DNA from: JAGPCK01 sp964535575
Lineage (GTDB): Bacteria; Bacteroidota; Bacteroidia; UKL13-3
DNA length: 64,000 nt
Direction: 5' to 3'
Assembly (NCBI GenBank): GCA_964535575.1
Contig: CAZHTC010000003.1
Coordinates: 124,001-188,000, forward strand
Part shown: piece after piece, positions 16,809-24,906 of the stretch
Layout of the letters: each line of letters starts with the position of its first letter
Numbering within the stretch: the first letter of the stretch is position 1
The notes under the pieces: generated by a model
Database searches by the model: none
Seen by the model: the letters and a program-made list of their open reading frames with translations, nothing else
Told to the model about the DNA's origin: nothing
Made by a program: the position numbers and the translations under genes

Positions 16809-17174
16809 CTAATGTTGTTCCTCGTCTCTTTTTACCAGCATATAATAGCTGCCATCCAGTGGCAGGTATCCATACTCGTAACAAAACATATAAACGTTTC
16901 CAGTTTTAGTACTGTATCGATGGGTGTGATAATAAAAATTGAATCCCTTATCTGATAACCTTTGACCACTCACCTTAATTTTTCCTTCAGCAGCAGGTAT
17001 CAGTTCTTTCATGATAAGCCGGTTTTTTCGAAGGATATTATTTATGTTGCGCATATGGGTATCATCAGCCTTCAATCGGTTGTTGTAGGCGGTACGGCAT
17101 TGGTCGTCACAAAATTTTTTGTCAATGCGGCCTTTTAATTCGGCCTGGCAATACTGACAGGTGTTTAGCTTCAT
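16809..17174 (-). CDS. small zinc-finger protein of unknown function
   Basis: A 121-residue protein starting with a treble-clef-like zinc site: CQYC at residues 6-9 and C-x3-C (CDDQC) about 13 residues later, in KKFCDDQCRTAYNN. This pattern resembles the short zinc ribbons of DUF2116-type proteins. The rest is mixed, with a charged helix (RNINNILRKNRLIMKELIP) and an aromatic strand-rich end (FNFYYHTHRYSTKTGNVYMFCYEYGYLPL). No membrane segment or signal peptide. It is divergent from ssb and might bind nucleic acid, but no function is proven. Confidence 0.65.
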   Translation of the reverse strand: MKLNTCQYCQAELKGRIDKKFCDDQCRTAYNNRLKADDTHMRNINNILRKNRLIMKELIPAAEGKIKVSGQRLSDKGFNFYYHTHRYSTKTGNVYMFCYEYGYLPLDGSYYMLVKRDEEQH

Positions 17175-17212
17175 ATTATCTAAATTTCAGGCAATTTAAT
17201 AAAAAATATTTC

Positions 17213-17232
17213 CGTGTACAAACGTGTACAAA
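17213..17232. repeat. tandem 10-bp direct repeat with TGTACA core
   Basis: Two consecutive copies of CGTGTACAAA (17213-17222 and 17223-17232), followed by CG. Each holds the palindrome TGTACA, so two palindromes sit on the same helix face, one turn apart. Location: between the divergent zinc-finger gene and ssb. A regulatory-protein site is possible. Confidence 0.5.
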
Positions 17233-17374
17233 CGGGATTAGCCGATTCTAACCGGAAACTATACGGCTAACCTATTTAGCGCCCCCCACCTTTGTATCGT
17301 CAAATTGACAACAAGAGGCCATCGCGCAGCCTCACACGTTAAACAAATTATTAAACATTAAAAAAACACACGTT

Positions 17375-17719
17375 ATGAACAATTTAAGAAACAGCGTTCG
17401 CCTTATTGGCAATTTAGGAATGGATCCTGAAGTAAAAGATTTAAACGGAGGCAAAAAACTGGCAAAATTCTCAGTTGCCACAAAAGAAACCTACAAAGAT
17501 GAGCACGGGGAACGCATTACGGAAACCCAATGGCACAACCTGATTGTATGGGGCAAGCAGGCCGAAATTGCTTCTAAATACCTTAAAAAAGGAAGTGAAG
17601 TGGTAATTGAAGGTAAGCTTACCAGCCGCAGCTACACCGATAAAGAAGGGGTGAAGCGATATGTTACCGAAATTGTTGTGAATGAATTTCTGATGATGGG
17701 ATCTAAGAAAGAAAACTAA
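17375..17719 (+). CDS. ssb: single-stranded DNA-binding protein
   Basis: A 114-residue OB-fold SSB, of the short Bacteroidota type. Recognisable blocks: NSVRLIGNLGMDPEVK, LAKFSVATKETYKD, TQWHNLIVWGKQAEIASKYLKKGSEVVIEGKLTSRSYTDKEG and YVTEIVVNEFLMMG. The acidic, partner-binding C-terminal tail of longer SSBs (DDDIPF) is absent; it ends MGSKKEN. This suggests an accessory SSB rather than the main replicative one. The gene has a roughly 200-base upstream region with a tandem TGTACA repeat and a CACCTTTG near-consensus -7 box. Confidence 0.9.
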   Translation: MNNLRNSVRLIGNLGMDPEVKDLNGGKKLAKFSVATKETYKDEHGERITETQWHNLIVWGKQAEIASKYLKKGSEVVIEGKLTSRSYTDKEGVKRYVTEIVVNEFLMMGSKKEN

Positions 17720-17730
17720 TTTACTTTGAT

Positions 17731-17774
17731 GAAAAAGGCGCCCTCATCCGGTCTTAATTTACCGGGGAGGGCGC
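17731..17774 (-). terminator. hairpin oriented as a minus-strand terminator
   Basis: Stem GCGCCCTC (17738-17745) with GAGGGCGC (17667+100, i.e. 17767-17774), continued by CCGG/CCGG and a 10-base loop. Read on the minus strand it is followed by CTTTTTC; read on the plus strand it is followed by TGATTT. The T-run therefore points to a transcript coming from the right on the minus strand, where the 29-codon gene lies. Confidence 0.7.
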
Positions 17775-17796
17775 TGATTTATGAAAACGGGAGAAG

Positions 17797-17886
17797 TTAT
17801 TTGCGCAAATAAAAACGGATAAACTGCCAGAGGCAATAAGGTAAATAAATGAGCCCTAGGAATAAAATTACTGCCTTAAGTTTCAT
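17797..17886 (-). CDS. 29-residue hydrophobic small membrane protein
   Basis: A short open frame from ATG (17886) to TAA (17797). The peptide starts MKLKAVILFLGLIYLPYC and ends with a basic aromatic tail FIRFYLRK, giving one membrane span with positive residues at both ends. Support: it is the only frame preceding a hairpin whose T-run is on this strand (17731-17774), and GAACGAAAG lies just before the start. It is antisense to nothing, lying between ssb and a radical SAM gene. No family is recognised; function unknown. Chance occurrence in AT-rich DNA is the main alternative. Confidence 0.5.
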   Translation of the reverse strand: MKLKAVILFLGLIYLPYCLWQFIRFYLRK

Positions 17887-17983
17887 ACTGCTTTCGTTCT
17901 TATCAGACCCCACAACCAAAAAAAAGGTTGCATATAAACCAAAACGGGCTTCAGGGAGTTACATTGTAGGTGTGAATAAATAA

Positions 17984-19054
17984 ATGGAATCGCAGGAAGA
18001 ATATATTAAGGGTCGGGGGGCACAGTTTAAAAGTGCTAATCCGTTTTCGCGACTGAATATAGTTCAGGAATTTTTAGAAGGTATTGATGAATCACAATTT
18101 TATAATGAAACAACTACTCAGATAATCTATGATTATCCTAAAACGATTGTGAACAAAGTTGAGAGCCCTGATGTAGGTATGCGCTGGTCACTTAACCCCT
18201 ATCAGGGTTGCGAACACGGATGCATTTATTGTTATGCCCGCAATTCGCATCAGTACTGGGGCTATAGTGCCGGATTGGATTTTGAAAGTAAAATAATAGC
18301 CAAACCCGAAGCGCCAGGATTACTCCGGGACTGGTTTAATAAAAAAAGCTGGGAGCCCGAAACAATTTCTTTATCGGGTAATACCGATTGTTACCAACCG
18401 ACTGAACGTAAATTAAAGTTAACCCGACAGCTTCTGGAGGTGTTTCGGGAGTACAAAAATCCGGTAAGTATTATTACCAAAAATCAATTAATTCTGAGAG
18501 ATATCGATTTATTGCAGGACCTGTCAAAAGAGAATTTAACAGCAGTTGTAATGAGTATTACTTCATTAAATGAAGACCTTCGATTGAAACTGGAGCCAAG
18601 AACAGCATCGTATAAAAGCAGGATCAAAGTAATTGAAGAGTTGGCCCGTCAAAACATTCCCGTGGGAGTAATGGCAGCACCGATAATTCCCGGTTTAAAT
18701 ATTTATGATATACCTAAAGTAATTAAAGCAGCGGCCGAGGCGGGGGCCACATTTGCAGGATACACGTTTGTGCGTTTAAACGGTAGTGTGGCCGATTTGT
18801 TCAAAGACTGGCTTTTTAAAAATTATCCCGACACATATAATAAGGTATTGCATCAGATTGCGGGTGCTCATGGAGGTTCGGTCAACGACAGCCAGTTTAA
18901 AAGGAGGATGAAGGGAGAAGGGCAGATTGCTGATACCGTTGCTCAGCTTTTTAAAATAGCCCGCAATAAATATATGCCAGGCCACGGTTTTCCAAATCTG
19001 GATACCGGCAAATTTCAGCGACCACACGATAATGGCCAGATCCGGCTTTTTTAA
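17984..19054 (+). CDS. radical SAM protein, PA0069/SplB-like family
   Basis: A 356-residue radical SAM enzyme. The [4Fe-4S] cysteines are C76, C80 and C83 in GCEHGCIYCYARNSH, preceded by MRWSLNPYQ, the typical opening of the PA0069 (Rv2578c) group related to spore photoproduct lyase. Later blocks include SGNTDCYQPTERKLKLTRQ, VSIITKN and a C-terminal PGHGFPNLDTGKFQRP. The substrate of this family is unknown. It would cleave S-adenosylmethionine to a 5'-deoxyadenosyl radical in the cytosol. It stands alone; AT-rich intergenic DNA follows it. Confidence 0.88.
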   Translation: MESQEEYIKGRGAQFKSANPFSRLNIVQEFLEGIDESQFYNETTTQIIYDYPKTIVNKVESPDVGMRWSLNPYQGCEHGCIYCYARNSHQYWGYSAGLDFESKIIAKPEAPGLLRDWFNKKSWEPETISLSGNTDCYQPTERKLKLTRQLLEVFREYKNPVSIITKNQLILRDIDLLQDLSKENLTAVVMSITSLNEDLRLKLEPRTASYKSRIKVIEELARQNIPVGVMAAPIIPGLNIYDIPKVIKAAAEAGATFAGYTFVRLNGSVADLFKDWLFKNYPDTYNKVLHQIAGAHGGSVNDSQFKRRMKGEGQIADTVAQLFKIARNKYMPGHGFPNLDTGKFQRPHDNGQIRLF

Positions 19055-19170
19055 ATTCGACAATTGTTATTTTTTAGATGAATTTTAAATTTATTTTTTA
19101 ATATAATTATAAATATTTGTTTTACAAGCATTTATTTTTTTATAAATTTTAATTATTTTAGACAAATAAT

Positions 19171-19199
19171 TTTGTTTTATGAAAAAATGTGTACATTTG
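19171..19199 (+). promoter_or_regulatory. promoter of the fibre cassette (TTTG-N17-TACATTTG)
   Basis: TTTG at 19171-19174 and exact -7 box TACATTTG at 19192-19199, 17 bases apart, inside very AT-rich DNA (19055-19190). Transcription should begin near 19203. The first ATG in the transcript is 19219; the ATG that starts the signal peptide is 19342. Confidence 0.65.
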
Positions 19200-19341
19200 T
19201 GTCCGAACAAACGAAAAAATGAGTACAAAACTTAACCAATTAATTACATCCGTTACGAATTGCCTTGATGAGGTGATCTGGTTACTCATACCCGGACAAA
19301 AAATGACTTACCAATTTTATAAACCTTTAAAAATTAATGTT

Positions 19342-20112
19342 ATGAATGCACTTAAAAAATTATCTCTGGCTGCACTTCTTATGTCGGCACTTCCGTCTTT
19401 TGCGCAATTGCAGGACGAAAAAAATGTTACTATCACCATGGATCTTCAACCCATTCTTCAGTTAAACATGACAACTGCTGATCAGGTGAATTTTGTATTT
19501 GACGATATTGCCAGCTACTATGGTGGGTTGGTTCGTTACGGGGCTACCACCCTTAAAGTATCAGCTTCTGTAACCTGGGATTTATATGCCGTGGGAACAT
19601 CAACAAATGGTACAAGCTGGGACCAACAGGTGAAATATGGTACAGCGGCTAATCCAAATGCAATTGGAGCACTTCCTTTATCTGCACTTGAATTACACCA
19701 AAGAGGGGCTAACAACTATGATGCGAATGCTACCGGGGCACAAACCGATTACAGTGCTCAGTTTTCTCCGGCTCAAACAGCTGCCGTGGGTGTAAATTGT
19801 ATTTATACAAATGCAAATCCATATATCGCACCTACCGCTGCCGATAAATACATTCAGGGCCATAAAGGAACTGTTGCCGCACAGGATGGAGCACCTGGAG
19901 GAAGTTACCTAACAGCTACCACTTCGGCCGGTAGCGGTAACATAAGTGATTATATGTTTATCATTGACTATCGTATTTTGCCCGGATTACCAGCAGTATT
20001 TCCGAATGCTGGAGATAATGCAGGAACGTCTCAATCCCTCACTGCGGGGCAGTATGCTCAACCCGGTGTGTATACTATGAATGTTAAATATGTATTACTC
20101 GAGGATCAATAG
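19342..20112 (+). CDS. putative major fibre subunit (pilin-like secreted protein)
   Basis: A 256-residue exported protein. The signal peptide is MNALKKLSLAALLMSALPSFAQ; I start there, although the frame is open to an ATG at 19219 (41 more residues) and the promoter favours a start near that point. The mature N-terminus NVTITMDLQPIL alternates hydrophobic and polar residues, like a donor strand. The C-terminus is FIIDYRILPGL followed by a loop and a last strand YTMNVKYVLLEDQ. The same C-terminal pattern ends the protein at 21151-21792, so both are subunits of one family. First gene of a four-gene cassette with a chaperone-like and a barrel protein. Pilin function is inferred from context and layout, not from a recognised family. 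Confidence 0.6.
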   Translation: MNALKKLSLAALLMSALPSFAQLQDEKNVTITMDLQPILQLNMTTADQVNFVFDDIASYYGGLVRYGATTLKVSASVTWDLYAVGTSTNGTSWDQQVKYGTAANPNAIGALPLSALELHQRGANNYDANATGAQTDYSAQFSPAQTAAVGVNCIYTNANPYIAPTAADKYIQGHKGTVAAQDGAPGGSYLTATTSAGSGNISDYMFIIDYRILPGLPAVFPNAGDNAGTSQSLTAGQYAQPGVYTMNVKYVLLEDQ

Positions 20113-20143
20113 GTTGATTGTTTTTTCATATGCCCAAATTCGT

Positions 20144-20176
20144 AGTCGGTCCGAAAGGATCGGCTGCGTTTTTTTA
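20144..20176 (+). terminator. intrinsic terminator/attenuator after the first subunit gene
   Basis: A 9-bp stem AGTCGGTCC (20144-20152) / GGATCGGCT (20157-20165, two G-T pairs) closed by a GAAA tetraloop and followed by GCG and seven T. It lies between the first subunit gene and the chaperone-like gene, on the coding strand. Partial read-through would give more subunit than chaperone or barrel mRNA. Confidence 0.85.
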
Positions 20177-20244
20177 TCGGGCGGAAAACACAATTCCAAT
20201 AATAAGAACGAGGACTAAGTTATCAGACCTAAACAAAAGGGCAG

Positions 20245-21123
20245 ATGAAAAACAACAAACCAAATTTATTTTTATTCCTATTCTTTTTCGGAATAATCGG
20301 CACGTTAAAGTCGCAGGTAATTTCAACAAGTGATTTGAAATCGGATACAACTACAATTGCCGATGAAGGGGTTGCGGTAACTCCGTCCAGCATCAGATTA
20401 TTTCTTAGACCTGGCGAAACAATTACTAGGGAAATAAAGGTTACCAACAAAACAAAAAGGGCCTATTCCTTTAGTGTGGCTTTTAATGATTTTAATATGG
20501 GCGAAAATGGAAAACCTCAAAACATGGACAGTGCTTTTCATAAGTTCTCTCTGTCGAAGTGGGCCGTTGCATCGCCTATGTTTTTTGAGGTTCAGCCTGG
20601 TCAGGTACAAAAAGTTCAACTTACTATCACTATTCCGGCTGATGAGTCGGGGAAAGTGGCTGCCTGGACAATTATGAGTATTGATCAGGTGGCTAAAAGA
20701 GAACAGGTGGTAACAGCAAGCAGTGATGCCAAATCGGTTGCACTGGGAGTAATTCCTAGTTTTGGCTTTGGGATTTATGTGTATCAAAACCCACCTGATG
20801 CCGGTGTACCAAAACTTGAAATTGACAAATTTGAAAAAACCACTGATGGGAAAGATAAAGAGAAAAGATTATTGCTCCATGTAAAGTCGGAAGGCAATGC
20901 CATAGGTTTTTGTCATTCGTATATTGAACTTACTAATACTTCAACAGGGGAGTTAATCAAATTGCCGGTGCGCCACTTTACTATTCTCCCGGGTTTTGAA
21001 CGGGCCATCTATTTCAGTTTACCTGCACAACTTTCAAAAGGAAAATATTCTGTCATGGCAGTGATAGATTACGGAAGTAAGGAAGATATAAAGGCAGCCG
21101 AACTTGAGTTGCAGGTAGAATAA
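20245..21123 (+). CDS. putative periplasmic fibre chaperone (PapD-like two-Ig-domain protein)
   Basis: A 292-residue exported protein with a signal peptide ending about residue 24 (TLKSQ). Residues about 45-150 look like the N-terminal Ig domain of a pilus chaperone: VTPSSIRLFLRPGETITREIKVTNKT, DFNMGENG, then SPMFFEVQPGQVQKVQLTITIPAD, the region that in PapD-type proteins carries the subunit-capping G1 strand. Residues about 175-290 form a second beta-sandwich (KRLLLHVKSEGNAIGFCHSYIELTN ... GFERAIYFSLPAQLSKGKYSVMAVIDYG). It is followed directly by a second subunit gene and a barrel gene. Alternative: a generic PapD-like surface protein. AAAGGGCAG before the ATG is a fair ribosome site. Confidence 0.6.
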   Translation: MKNNKPNLFLFLFFFGIIGTLKSQVISTSDLKSDTTTIADEGVAVTPSSIRLFLRPGETITREIKVTNKTKRAYSFSVAFNDFNMGENGKPQNMDSAFHKFSLSKWAVASPMFFEVQPGQVQKVQLTITIPADESGKVAAWTIMSIDQVAKREQVVTASSDAKSVALGVIPSFGFGIYVYQNPPDAGVPKLEIDKFEKTTDGKDKEKRLLLHVKSEGNAIGFCHSYIELTNTSTGELIKLPVRHFTILPGFERAIYFSLPAQLSKGKYSVMAVIDYGSKEDIKAAELELQVE

Positions 21124-21150
21124 TGTTCAATATAATTTCCGGTACTACCA

Positions 21151-21792
21151 ATGGAAATACAAAAACAATATTTCGTTCTTTTAGGCACATTGTTGCTATG
21201 TGCCGCCACTACACAGGTGAATGCCCAGTGCGGGCCACCGGCAGCAAGCAATTGTCAGGCAGTTCCTGCCAGCAATATGTTTATTACCGGAAACACTAAT
21301 CTTGACTTTATTTTCGATTCATTCGGCAAATATAGCAGTGGTATTACCATAAGCGGGGCCACACAGTTACGCCTCACAGTTTTGCCAAATAATGCTTCCT
21401 GTAAATGGAAATTAAGGGTGTATATCGACAACAATCCTTCAGCCCCTACACCGTTAAATGAATGGGAAACACTTTCAGGCTATGGAGGAACAGGAAATAT
21501 TCCGCAAATAGATCTAATGGAGGTTAGAATTTATAACGGATGCAATACCCCTATCAACAGCGGAATTTATCAAAATTTCACCCCACTAAATGGTTCTTAT
21601 ATCGATATCATAAATGATATAGTGCTTAATCCTGCAGGTTCTTGTGTTTCCAATGTAAATGGTGCCGGAAGTTATCTCACCAATTACAAGGAGTACAGTT
21701 TTACCATCGACTACCGCCTGCAGCCCGGATTGCTTTATAAGGCTGGGGCTTACCAATTAACACTAAGGTTTTGTCTGGTAGAAGATGTATAG
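21151..21792 (+). CDS. putative second fibre subunit (pilin-like, cysteine-rich)
   Basis: A 213-residue exported protein (signal peptide to about residue 26, TTQVNAQ). It is related to the protein at 19342-20112: NLDFIFDSFGKYSSGITISGATQLRLTV matches VNFVFDDIASYYGGLVRYGATTLKVS, and FTIDYRLQPGL ... YQLTLRFCLVEDV matches the other C-terminus. It differs in having several cysteines and no clear alternating N-terminal strand before the common region. A tip or minor subunit is therefore a reasonable guess. It is 27 bases after the chaperone-like gene and overlaps the barrel gene by 8 bases (ATGTATAG), so the three genes should be co-translated. Confidence 0.6.
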   Translation: MEIQKQYFVLLGTLLLCAATTQVNAQCGPPAASNCQAVPASNMFITGNTNLDFIFDSFGKYSSGITISGATQLRLTVLPNNASCKWKLRVYIDNNPSAPTPLNEWETLSGYGGTGNIPQIDLMEVRIYNGCNTPINSGIYQNFTPLNGSYIDIINDIVLNPAGSCVSNVNGAGSYLTNYKEYSFTIDYRLQPGLLYKAGAYQLTLRFCLVEDV

Positions 21793-24736
21793 CCGCAAAA
21801 CGATAGCAGGGATTAAGGTCGAACCAAAAAGAAAAATATTCTTTTGTTTCCACCTTTTTTTGTTTCTTCTTGTTTTTACCTATTCAATAAGTTTTGCTCA
21901 AAATAACCCAGCGCAGCTTCTTATTTTTCCAAAGCAAAAGATAATACGCATTGAAGAAATGGCAATAGTAAGCAATGTAGTACTTATAAGAAACAATTCA
22001 AACGCGGAGGTAAGGTTTTCGATAGAAGCAACCATGCCCAAAGGATGGAAGCTGTTAAATACAAAAGCTGTTTATACGGTGAATGGAAACGATTCGCTTT
22101 TTGTTCCGGTAAGAATTATTCCGACAGGTCCTCTTAAGGGAAATACCGAGTATATTATTGACCTTATTGTTTATAATACATCAAAAGTAAGGTTAAACTC
22201 GGCCTCTTTCTCACTGCTTATATTGAAGAAAACAAACTGGACCCTTGGGGTTGAACCATCAAATAAAATTTACTTTCTTAACAATTCAACTAAAACCAAT
22301 TTTACGGTTCGCTATTCTAACAATGGAGATGACGATGAACCGGTGCTTACTACTTTCAAACAAACAGATAAAAAAATTTCCATCACTGATAGTTCGGGTA
22401 ATGTAATAGAGAATTACAAAGATATTTTTACTTTACGGTCGAGGCAGGATACACAGGTAACTTTTAATGTTTCGTTTGCCGAAAATACGCATAATATTAA
22501 GCGGGTTGATTTGGATAACCATCTCCCAAATTCAACGGATGAAGAGCGAAAATTCTTGCTTTTTCTTCAATCGGCTGAGGCAAACAGCAAAGACAATAAT
22601 AGTACATTCAGAAAGAGCGAGAAAATTGAATTTATTAAACTGTCAAACCGCAAAAAAATTAATCCATATGCCTCAGATGCACTGCCGTTGGTAATGGAAA
22701 ATAATATTTTTAACGTTATGGGAATACAACCGGTAATGTACCTTAATCTGCGAGGGAATACATTACTTGAAAATAATTCCAATCTGTTTTATTATGCCCA
22801 AACAAGCTACTCCAGTTATTTCACAACTCCCGATTTTGCCCGAAATATTGCTTATTACGCGGGTTACTTTCATGAAAAGGGAGATATTCAGATAGGAGAT
22901 ATGAGCGGTTCAGGTACAATAGGTTTTCAAAGTTTCGGACGCGGGATTAAAGGAAGTTATAATTTTACCAAGCGTCACAATGTTGGTGGTTTTTTGCTAA
23001 AGTCTCCCCGGTTGTCTGATCCCAATGGAAGCGTTTCGTACGGGGCCAATTATAAGTTTTCATTCAACCGCTCTGATTATGCATCTGCACAGGTAAGCCG
23101 ATCTGAAAATTTGTTGCATCATACTTCAAGTAATTTTGTAACTGCCACTACACGGATGAATTTATTCAAAAATCACGGGGTAACGCTTGGAGGAGGAATA
23201 AGTTCAAGAAACCATCCCGTGAGTAATCTGAAAAAGAACGGAACATATGTTAACTTTAACTATTCGGGATTGTTTCTGCAAAATCGGCTTTCGGCTGTAT
23301 TGCGTATAAGTAATTTGTCAAAGTCATTTGGTGAAAGTGGCTCGGGGCGTTTTTATGTGTATCACCAAACCGGGTTTACTGTTTCAAAAAAATTAATGCT
23401 CATGATGCAAAATAATTATACCACCATGACTACAGTCGGCAATGCCGGGTATAATTACTTTAACAATCAACTGTTTTTTAATATTAAACAGCAAAGAGGT
23501 GCAGTAGTGCCAAGCCTTTTATTCAACACTCAAAATACGTTTGGTTTGAGAAGACACTTTAAAGGAGTGGGTTTTGATTATAATTATTATCATATACTCT
23601 CAAATATTAAAGTCTCTACTTCTCTCAGAGCGGGCTACAATAAACTGATTGATTATCGTGATGTATCTTCATTTTTTTCAGCTAACGCCAATCTGCTTAC
23701 ACAGTTCAGAACGTTAAGTTTTACCATGCGGTATTTCTACGGACCTACCGTGGTGAGAAATGCCGATGATATAAAAAATCTGCGCAGGTATCCGCAAACT
23801 TTTTTCACCTCCCTTCAGCATCAGCTAATTTTTAAAAAGGAATATTTTGTTTTGCAAAACAACCTCAATTATTCTTACTATAATCAGTTTTTCAGCCACA
23901 CGTTCGGGTATTTTCCCGAACTTTATCTGTTTACACAAAATGGTTGGCGTTTCAGAGCGGGGGTTGGTGTTTCAATGAATGTAAGTAATCCGCGAAAAGC
24001 GCTCGAAATGCAAAACCCCGGACAAATTCCAGGTAGCAATGGCGTGAGCACCAATATTCTTACAACCAACCTGAATGTTCAGTTTGGGGTGCGTAAACAA
24101 TTTGGAATACCTGTGCCTGCACAATTTACTCATCGCAGGTTTGTTACCATTAATTATTTATGCTTTATGGATTTAAACGGAAACAGGATTAAAGATAAAG
24201 CCGAACCCGAGCTTGAAAACATTGTTATAAGAACCGGGGATGAAGAACTGATGACAGATTTAAACGGGCAGGCCGAACTCATTAATCTGGAGGCGGGGCG
24301 CTACAAAGTGAGTCTGATAAATCTTAGTGAATCTAAAACATGGTTTCCGGTTATTGGGGATAGTGTATTAATGGATCGGTCTAAAACCATAATGGTTCCT
24401 TTTGTTAAAGGATCAAAAATTACCGGACAAATATACCTGCAGCGCGAAAGATATGCGGTAGATGAGGAAATAAGTCTCGACTTATCGCGTATAGTGGTTA
24501 CTGCCGAGGATTCGATGGGGAATAAATACCGAACCATTACACGAATGGATGGTACTTTTGAGTTGTTTGTACCAAATGCCCGCTATATCCTTAATTTAGA
24601 TGCCGGAGTTTGGGGCGATCAGTTTACGGTTGTCAACAATAACATGATTGTTGAGCTCAATCTTAAAACGGAAAATACGTTTGTTTCTTTTCAGGTAGTG
24701 GAGCGGCAGAGAAAACTACAGATAAAAAAATTCTGA
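21785..24736 (+). CDS. putative usher-like outer-membrane barrel protein
   Basis: A 983-residue exported protein; the hydrophobic signal ends near residue 38 (ISFAQ) after a long basic lead. Residues about 45-250 are Ig-like (NEW3-type) strands (AIVSNVVLIRNNSNAEVRFSIEATMPKGW). Residues about 300-800 alternate like an outer-membrane barrel, rich in aromatic and asparagine residues. At about 805-860 a SdrB/CarboxypepD-like sandwich appears (FMDLNGNRIKDKAEPELENIVIR ... DLNGQAELINLEAGRYKVSL), then a second sandwich (VVTAEDSMGNKYRTITRMDGTFELFVPNARYILNLDAG). FimD-type ushers likewise end in two sandwich domains. Sequence identity to known ushers was not tested. It ends in phenylalanine. Role inferred: assembly and export of the two subunits. 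Confidence 0.55.
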   Translation: MYSRKTIAGIKVEPKRKIFFCFHLFLFLLVFTYSISFAQNNPAQLLIFPKQKIIRIEEMAIVSNVVLIRNNSNAEVRFSIEATMPKGWKLLNTKAVYTVNGNDSLFVPVRIIPTGPLKGNTEYIIDLIVYNTSKVRLNSASFSLLILKKTNWTLGVEPSNKIYFLNNSTKTNFTVRYSNNGDDDEPVLTTFKQTDKKISITDSSGNVIENYKDIFTLRSRQDTQVTFNVSFAENTHNIKRVDLDNHLPNSTDEERKFLLFLQSAEANSKDNNSTFRKSEKIEFIKLSNRKKINPYASDALPLVMENNIFNVMGIQPVMYLNLRGNTLLENNSNLFYYAQTSYSSYFTTPDFARNIAYYAGYFHEKGDIQIGDMSGSGTIGFQSFGRGIKGSYNFTKRHNVGGFLLKSPRLSDPNGSVSYGANYKFSFNRSDYASAQVSRSENLLHHTSSNFVTATTRMNLFKNHGVTLGGGISSRNHPVSNLKKNGTYVNFNYSGLFLQNRLSAVLRISNLSKSFGESGSGRFYVYHQTGFTVSKKLMLMMQNNYTTMTTVGNAGYNYFNNQLFFNIKQQRGAVVPSLLFNTQNTFGLRRHFKGVGFDYNYYHILSNIKVSTSLRAGYNKLIDYRDVSSFFSANANLLTQFRTLSFTMRYFYGPTVVRNADDIKNLRRYPQTFFTSLQHQLIFKKEYFVLQNNLNYSYYNQFFSHTFGYFPELYLFTQNGWRFRAGVGVSMNVSNPRKALEMQNPGQIPGSNGVSTNILTTNLNVQFGVRKQFGIPVPAQFTHRRFVTINYLCFMDLNGNRIKDKAEPELENIVIRTGDEELMTDLNGQAELINLEAGRYKVSLINLSESKTWFPVIGDSVLMDRSKTIMVPFVKGSKITGQIYLQRERYAVDEEISLDLSRIVVTAEDSMGNKYRTITRMDGTFELFVPNARYILNLDAGVWGDQFTVVNNNMIVELNLKTENTFVSFQVVERQRKLQIKKF

Positions 24737-24906
24737 GCCGTTTTTGATTTTTGCTACTGTATTTCCAGGGTAATGAACCAGTTGCCAGATGACAATTCTG
24801 GTCCGAAGTGTATAGTACATGCGTCATATGTTGATGATAAATTGAGGTAAATATTTTTAAAATCAATACTTTATCCTAATTTTAAGAAATCATTTTATAA
24901 ACTATT

